From the NCBI RefSeq assembly GCF_004114915.1, contig NZ_CP022219.1, positions 5,672,501-5,736,500 of the forward strand: a DNA stretch of 64,000 nt, given 5' to 3'. This stretch comes from Bradyrhizobium guangxiense (GTDB lineage: Bacteria > Pseudomonadota > Alphaproteobacteria > Rhizobiales > Xanthobacteraceae). A program made the position numbers and the translations under genes. The notes under the pieces were generated by a model. That model was given only the letters and a program-made list of their open reading frames with translations. It made no database searches and was not told the origin of the DNA. This document shows positions 59,451 through 64,000 of the stretch, piece after piece. Every line of letters begins with the position of its first letter. Positions within the stretch are counted from its first letter, which is position 1.

Positions 59451-60941
59451 ATGTCCCTTTCCTTTGCCAACGGCGTCGCGGCGCAGAGCCGCGCGAGGGC
59501 CCTGGTGCCGCTGTGCGCCGGGGCCGGCGCTTATTTGTTCTTCCTCTACCTTGGGGACACGCGGCTACAGGATTCCGACTCGTTCTGGCAGATCAAGATC
59601 GGGCAATGGATCCTCGATCACCGCGCCATGCCCACCATCGACTTCTACTCCTTCACGCGAGCGGGCTCGCCATGGATCTCGACGTCGTGGCTGTCGCAAG
59701 TGCTGTTCGCCTTCTCCCACGCGCAATGGGACTGGGCAGGCCCCGTCATCCTGACCGCGGTCGGGATCGCGCTCACCGTCGCAATCTTCGTCTATCTGCT
59801 CGACGCGCAGATCGGGCCATCACGCGCCGTGCTGTTCGCGATGCTGGCGCTGCTGCTGTCGAGCCACCACGTGCTGGCGCGTCCGCATATCCTGGCACTG
59901 CCCGTCATGGTGGCGTGGGCCGGCCTCTTGATGGCCGCCGCCGACCGCAAGAGCGCGCCGTCCTGGACCTGGCTGCCGCTGATGGCGCTTTGGGCCAATC
60001 TGCATGGCGGTTTCGTGCTGGGCCTGGCGCTGATCGGCCCGATCGCGCTCGAGGCGGTCGAGCATGCCGAGAAGGAACGACGGCTTCAACTGTTCATGCG
60101 CTGGGTGCTGTTCGGAATCGGCGCGCTGATCGCGAGCTGCTGCACGCCCTACGGCTGGCGGACGCTGCAGGCCGCGACCAGCATCCTCGGCCTTGGCGAG
60201 CTGTTGTCGCTGATCATGGAATGGATGCCGGCGAACTTCGCCACGTTCACCGCGTTCGAAGGCGCCCTGCTCGGCCTGATCGCATTCGGCTATTATCGCG
60301 GGCTCGTGCTGTCGGCGCCCCGGATCTTGCTGATCCTGTTCCTGACCTGGAGCGCGCTGACCCATGTCAGGAGCATCGAGGCATTTGCATTCCTGGTGCC
60401 GCTGGTGCTGGCAAAGCCGCTCGGCGAGATGTTCCCGCGCCCGCCGGCTGACGCTGCAGGGGCCGACCGCTGGCCGGCCCGCTATGTCACGGCAGCAGGC
60501 GCGCTGATGATCGTGGCGGCAAGCTGGACCTCGACGTCGCTTTACATGGGGCACCACCGCTTCGCCTTCACGTTGACGCACACGCCGGTTGCGGCGGTCG
60601 ACCTGCTCGATCAACGCAAGGCGCAGCGCATCTTCAACGCCTACCAGTTCGGCGGTTATCTGATCTCGCGCGATATTCCGGTCTTCATCGACGGCCGCGC
60701 CGAGCTCTACGGCGAGAAATTCGTCATGGACTTCTTCAAGGCGACGGAGGGCAAGAAGCCCGAGCTGCTGCCGCACCTGCTCGACGCGTACAAGATCGAC
60801 GCAACGCTTCTGGGTGCCGATGCGCCGGGCCCGCAGATCCTCGACCAGCTCAAGGGGTGGAAGCGGATCTATGCGGACGACATCGCCGTGATCCATGTGC
60901 GGGACCATGCGGACGGCGCGCCCGCGACGCCTTCGAAGTGA
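59451..60941 (+). CDS. Multi-pass membrane protein, GT-C-like
   Basis: A 496-residue protein with about ten to eleven helices. Seen: LVPLCAGAGAYLFFLYLGDT followed by the acidic loop RLQDSDSFWQIKIGQWILDH (first periplasmic loop, DSD), SWLSQVLFAFSHAQWDWAGP, ASCCTPYGWRTLQAATSILG, and a soluble C-terminal part with FNAYQFGGYLISRDIPVFID followed by GRAELYGEKFVMDFFKATEG. The first loop and helix pattern resemble GT-C glycosyltransferases, and the FNAYQFGGYL...FIDGRAELY tail recurs in uncharacterised bacterial membrane proteins that I recall as hypothetical. The assignment is therefore structural only. It is followed after 102 bases by another membrane protein gene. Confidence 0.7.
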   Translation: MSLSFANGVAAQSRARALVPLCAGAGAYLFFLYLGDTRLQDSDSFWQIKIGQWILDHRAMPTIDFYSFTRAGSPWISTSWLSQVLFAFSHAQWDWAGPVILTAVGIALTVAIFVYLLDAQIGPSRAVLFAMLALLLSSHHVLARPHILALPVMVAWAGLLMAAADRKSAPSWTWLPLMALWANLHGGFVLGLALIGPIALEAVEHAEKERRLQLFMRWVLFGIGALIASCCTPYGWRTLQAATSILGLGELLSLIMEWMPANFATFTAFEGALLGLIAFGYYRGLVLSAPRILLILFLTWSALTHVRSIEAFAFLVPLVLAKPLGEMFPRPPADAAGADRWPARYVTAAGALMIVAASWTSTSLYMGHHRFAFTLTHTPVAAVDLLDQRKAQRIFNAYQFGGYLISRDIPVFIDGRAELYGEKFVMDFFKATEGKKPELLPHLLDAYKIDATLLGADAPGPQILDQLKGWKRIYADDIAVIHVRDHADGAPATPSK

Positions 60942-61043
60942 AACCCTGGCTCAGGATGCGTATTCGTCACTGTGAGACGCCTTTCCAAATGCGCCGCAGA
61001 CACGACCTGATCCACCCCGCTCAAGCTTAAGCGATCCTGCGAC

Positions 61044-62606
61044 ATGGCTCCTTCCGACAGGCCGACCTCGACCATCCCCACGCGTCTCGGCTCGGAGCGA
61101 TTCGTGGCGATTGCCGTTCTTGCAGTGCTGGCGGCCGTCTCGTTTCTTCCAGTGCTGCTGACCCCCGTTCCTGCGATGGTCGATTATCCCAATCACCTCG
61201 CCCGCATGTACATTCTGAGCCAAAGCGGCACCCCCGATGCCAATCCGCATTACGATGTGGCCTGGGCATTCTATCCCAACCTAGGAATGGATCTGCTGGT
61301 CCCGCAGATGGCGCGGCTGATGGGCGTCGAGAACGCCACACGGCTGTTTCTGCTGCTGAGCCAGGTGCTGATCGTCAGCGGCGCGCTGCTGCTGGAATGG
61401 GTGCGGAAGGGACGGATTCATCTTGCCGGCTTCGCTGCGCTCGCCTTTCTCTATTGTCTGCCGTTCAGCTGGGGCTTCGTGAATTTCGAGTTCGGGCTCG
61501 GTCTCGCGATCTGGGGCATGGCCGTCTATCTGATGCTGGCAGAAGGCCCATGGCCGCTGCGTTTCGTCGCCAATCTGATCTTCGTCGCTGCGCTGTATGT
61601 GGCGCATTTCTTTTCGCTCGGCATTTACGGCGCGACTCTCGGCCTCTACGAGCTTTGGCGCTTTCACCACAAGCGCGCGGTGTACCCCGTCGCGGCCGCG
61701 CGGCTTGGCGCGTTGGCTCTCCCGGCGCTTGTGCTGTTTGGGATCATGCGCATGACTGCGGGCGCGATCGGCAGCGAAGGGACGAGCTGGTTCCTCGCAT
61801 TAAAGCCGATCTGGCCGCTCCGCATCATGAACGGCTACAACCTGACGGTCGCGGCAGCGACCGGCCTGGCGCTCGCGATCTCGCTGTTCTTCGCCGTACG
61901 GCGCGGCGTCCTCAGGCTCGAGCCGGCCGGGATCTGGCTGGCGTTCGGCTTTGCCCTTCTCTACCTCGTCATTCCCTCAAAGCTGTTCGGAACCGCGTTC
62001 GTCGATCTGCGCGTGATCCCCGCCGCGGCCGTGATCCTGCCGGCCTTCTGCTCGCTGTCGTTGCCGAGCCGTGCATGGAGAATGGCTGCGCTCGCTGCGA
62101 TCAGCGGCATCATACTGCTCAATGTCGCCGTCGTCCTCTCGGTGTGGTTGCCTTACCGCGCCGACTATGCGGCGATGATCGCCTCGTTCCAGAAGATCGA
62201 TCGTGGCTCACGCATCCTGGTCGGCGGCATGGACGACAAGGGAGATCCGCCCTTCGCCGATCTCACCTCGTATCCGATGTTCTATGCGCCGACGCTGGCC
62301 GTGCACTATGCCAACGCATTCGTGTTCAACCTGTTCACGGAAGCAGGCAAGCAGCCGGTGCGGCCGCGTGAGGCCGTGCGCAATATTGCCATTCCCTATG
62401 GAGGGCCGGTGCCGGTAGGCCTGCTTGCCGCGGTCGCGGCAGGCCATCCCCCGCCGGACGTTCCGACATTCATACGCACCTGGGACCGGGATTTCGACTA
62501 CCTCTATGTGCTGGGATCGCGGGCCGCGAATCCGCTGCCGGATTTGCTGGAGGTGCTGGATACCTCCGAACGATTCGTTCTCTACCGGATCCGCCGCAGA
62601 TCCTAA
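61044..62606 (+). CDS. Multi-pass membrane protein, possible glycosyltransferase
   Basis: A 520-residue protein with about ten to eleven helices. Seen: RFVAIAVLAVLAAVSFLPVL followed by LTPVPAMVDYPNHLARMYIL (a loop with DYPNH); LPFSWGFVNFEFGLGLAIWG; and a C-terminal extracytoplasmic segment with SFQKIDRGSRILVGGMDDKG and IAIPYGGPVPVGLLAAVAAG-like turns ending in YLYVLGSRAANPLPDLLEVL. The D-x-PNH first loop is a feature I associate with GT-C-like proteins, but no diagnostic acceptor motif was found. A role in decorating envelope glycans fits the downstream GtrB/DPM1-like gene. Function is not established. Confidence 0.6.
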   Translation: MAPSDRPTSTIPTRLGSERFVAIAVLAVLAAVSFLPVLLTPVPAMVDYPNHLARMYILSQSGTPDANPHYDVAWAFYPNLGMDLLVPQMARLMGVENATRLFLLLSQVLIVSGALLLEWVRKGRIHLAGFAALAFLYCLPFSWGFVNFEFGLGLAIWGMAVYLMLAEGPWPLRFVANLIFVAALYVAHFFSLGIYGATLGLYELWRFHHKRAVYPVAAARLGALALPALVLFGIMRMTAGAIGSEGTSWFLALKPIWPLRIMNGYNLTVAAATGLALAISLFFAVRRGVLRLEPAGIWLAFGFALLYLVIPSKLFGTAFVDLRVIPAAAVILPAFCSLSLPSRAWRMAALAAISGIILLNVAVVLSVWLPYRADYAAMIASFQKIDRGSRILVGGMDDKGDPPFADLTSYPMFYAPTLAVHYANAFVFNLFTEAGKQPVRPREAVRNIAIPYGGPVPVGLLAAVAAGHPPPDVPTFIRTWDRDFDYLYVLGSRAANPLPDLLEVLDTSERFVLYRIRRRS

Positions 62607-62761
62607 ACCGGGGCCGCCGCGGCGCGAGCTTGGTTAACCGGACTTCACCTCTCGGCCCCCCTTCAATACCGCGGGTCCTAGACCCTTAATTGTTGCGGCA
62701 AGGCGACCTTAACCACCGGCTCTTAGACTTCCGTCCCTGCAACCCAGTCGGAATCATTCGC

Positions 62762-63757
62762 ATGGCGGCCAATTCCAGCTCGATCCGCTACAGCCTCGTC
62801 ATCCCCGTATTCAACGAGGAAGCCGTGCTGCCGGTCCTGCTGCGCCGGCTCGATCAGGTCATGTCCAGGCTCGACGGGCCGGCAGAAGCGATCTTCGTGG
62901 ACGACGGCAGCCGCGATTCCAGCTCGATCGTGCTTCGGGCGCTTGCGGCGCGCGACGAGCGCTTTCGCTATATCGGCTTTTCGCGAAATTTCGGCCATCA
63001 GATCGCCATCACCGCCGGCATGGACGCCGCGCAAGGTGACGCGGTCATCGTCATGGATGCCGATCTGCAGGATCCGCCGGAAGTGATCGAGCAATTGATC
63101 GCGAAGTGGAAGGAAGGCAACGACATCGTCCACGCCCGCCGCCTGTCGCGCGAGGGCGAGAGCCGCTTCAAGCGCGCGACCGCACATCTGTTCTACCGGC
63201 TGCTCGGCAGGATGTCCTCCGTCGGCATCCCCGCCGATGTCGGCGACTTCCGCCTGATCGATCGCAAGGTGCTCGACGCTCTCCGGCAGATGCCGGAGCA
63301 GGATCGCTTCGTGCGCGGCATGATCGCCTGGCTCGGCTTCCGCCAAGCCGAGGTCGCCTTCCACCGTCTCGAGCGCGCCGCAGGTGAAACCAAATATCCA
63401 CTGTTCAAGATGGTCCGGCTGGCGGTGAACGCTGCGCTCGGCTTTTCCGATCTGCCCTTGCGGCTTGCCATCTGGTGCGGATTGACGGTCTCCGGGCTCG
63501 CGCTGCTCTACGGCGGCTGGGTGGTCCTGTTGTGGCTCAGCAAGGACAGCCATCTCGTGACAGGCTGGGCCTCGACGATCGTCGTCGTGTCGCTGTTGTG
63601 TGGAATCAACATGCTGATGACGGGCATCGTGGGACTCTATGTCGGCCGCATCCATGCCGAGGTGAAACGCCGGCCGCTCTACGTGGTGCAGACACGCGTC
63701 GGCTTCGATCGCGGCGCGGCGACGACGACACCAGCGATCCACGCGGTCAACGAATGA
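62762..63757 (+). CDS. GtrB/DPM1-like polyprenyl-phosphate glycosyltransferase (GT2)
   Basis: A 331-residue family 2 glycosyltransferase with two C-terminal helices. Seen: the nucleotide-sugar domain YSLVIPVFNEEAVLPVLLRR; IFVDDGSRDSSSIVLRALAA; IGFSRNFGHQIAITAGMDAA; the metal-binding VIVMDADLQDPPEVIEQLIA; and RLIDRKVLDALRQMPEQDRF. The membrane anchors are at about 235-260 and 270-300 (LAIWCGLTVSGLALLYGGWV and ASTIVVVSLLCGINMLMTGI). Such enzymes load glucose, galactose or mannose onto undecaprenyl phosphate. It starts at ATG 62762; its stop overlaps the next gene's ATG by 4 bases. It is probably the donor enzyme for the GT-C-like proteins upstream. Confidence 0.92.
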   Translation: MAANSSSIRYSLVIPVFNEEAVLPVLLRRLDQVMSRLDGPAEAIFVDDGSRDSSSIVLRALAARDERFRYIGFSRNFGHQIAITAGMDAAQGDAVIVMDADLQDPPEVIEQLIAKWKEGNDIVHARRLSREGESRFKRATAHLFYRLLGRMSSVGIPADVGDFRLIDRKVLDALRQMPEQDRFVRGMIAWLGFRQAEVAFHRLERAAGETKYPLFKMVRLAVNAALGFSDLPLRLAIWCGLTVSGLALLYGGWVVLLWLSKDSHLVTGWASTIVVVSLLCGINMLMTGIVGLYVGRIHAEVKRRPLYVVQTRVGFDRGAATTTPAIHAVNE

Positions 63758-64000
63758 CCGAGCTGTTCGACGGCTATCACGACAATTACCTTGACGTGGT
63801 CCAATCCTCGATCGCCTTCTCCGGCCTGCCGCATCAATTCTTCCAGCGTGCGAAGGTCGATCTGCTGCGCGACCTGATCGCGCAGCGGCTGGGCGCGAAG
63901 AGGCCCGACATGCTGGACGTCGGCTGCGGCGTCGGCAGCCTGCATCCCCCGCTGCACGGCATGGTCGGCCGCTTGAGCGGCATCGACGTGTCCTCGGCCT
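63754..64000 (+). CDS. SAM-dependent methyltransferase, 5' part only
   Basis: The first 82 codons of a gene running off the window. Seen: MTELFDGYHDNYLDVVQSSI, then FSGLPHQFFQRAKVDLLRDL, and the Rossmann motif I MLDVGCGVGSLHPPLHGMVG near residue 57, followed by GIDVSS, the expected acidic strand end of motif post-I. It is class I methyltransferase-like. Its ATG overlaps the glycosyltransferase stop by 4 bases, so it probably belongs to the same saccharide-modification unit. Acceptor unknown. Confidence 0.85.
   Translation, partial: MTELFDGYHDNYLDVVQSSIAFSGLPHQFFQRAKVDLLRDLIAQRLGAKRPDMLDVGCGVGSLHPPLHGMVGRLSGIDVSSA

Noticed and set aside
1..64000. CRISPR array, prophage, insertion sequence, rRNA or tRNA genes
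   Set aside because: I looked for regularly spaced direct repeats, transposase or integrase motifs and tRNA-like cloverleaf sequences and found none. A search with tRNAscan or Infernal would be decisive.

Overview
The window looks like a chromosomal segment of a Bradyrhizobium-type alphaproteobacterium (Rhizobiales). The evidence is the very high GC content with strong third-position bias and the nnrR / hemN / nirK / nirV order, which matches the denitrification locus I recall from Bradyrhizobium. Other support comes from alphaproteobacterial marker families: GapR, DUF1244, a 50-residue aa3-oxidase subunit IV and a three-subunit proton-translocating transhydrogenase. Several intergenic palindromic repeats of the kind scattered through Bradyrhizobium genomes are also present. 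I see no prophage, insertion sequence, CRISPR array, rRNA or tRNA. Most of the window is ordinary core and semi-accessory chromosome.

Layout. 1-4945 is a nitrite-respiration island: the 3' end of a Crp/Fnr regulator (probably NnrR), a small CxxC redox protein, hemN, a small membrane protein, copper nitrite reductase nirK and nirV. Three TTG-N8-CAA boxes of FixK/FNR type sit in its intergenic spaces. 4948-8802 holds a double-repeat tautomerase, a GlxA-type AraC regulator, a GNAT acetyltransferase and a two-subunit 3-oxoacid CoA-transferase. 9063-10961 is an AsmA protein. 11153-14763 is a carboxylate module: DctA-like symporter, PrpF-family isomerase and a divergent LysR regulator. 14994-18194 is a sugar-type ABC importer without an ATPase. 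Facing it, 18294-23244 is a glpD-ATPase-permease-permease-membrane-protein run without a binding protein.

23388-29790 has two cyclic-di-GMP enzymes, an FAD oxidoreductase and a group of very small conserved proteins, including two DUF465 proteins, one only 59 residues long. 29926-42000 is housekeeping: purEK, aquaporin Z, ribosomal protein S21, a TPR lipoprotein, a cupin, two cation antiporters, a serine hydrolase, pntAA-AB-B and a cytochrome oxidase subunit. 42091-47179 has a giant membrane patatin and a PepF-like peptidase. 47307-53257 is an envelope block: an orphan sigma-54 response regulator, an LdtD-like L,D-transpeptidase and a MepK-like DUF882 peptidase. 53402-56376 carries gapR, DUF1244, DUF1036 and pyruvate kinase. 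56529-64000 has a TetR regulator, three multi-pass membrane proteins (two glycosyltransferase-like, one weakly), a lone Flp pilin, a GtrB/DPM1-like glycosyltransferase and the start of a methyltransferase.

How the genes work together. The left end makes and tunes nitrite respiration (regulator, oxygen-independent haem synthesis, NirK and its accessory protein). The two convergent ABC sets each lack what the other has. The LdtD/MepK-like pair would make and cut 3-3 peptidoglycan cross-links. The right end reads as a polyprenyl-phosphate-sugar and membrane-glycosyltransferase neighbourhood. Start codons were re-chosen where the longest open frame clearly ran upstream of the real start.
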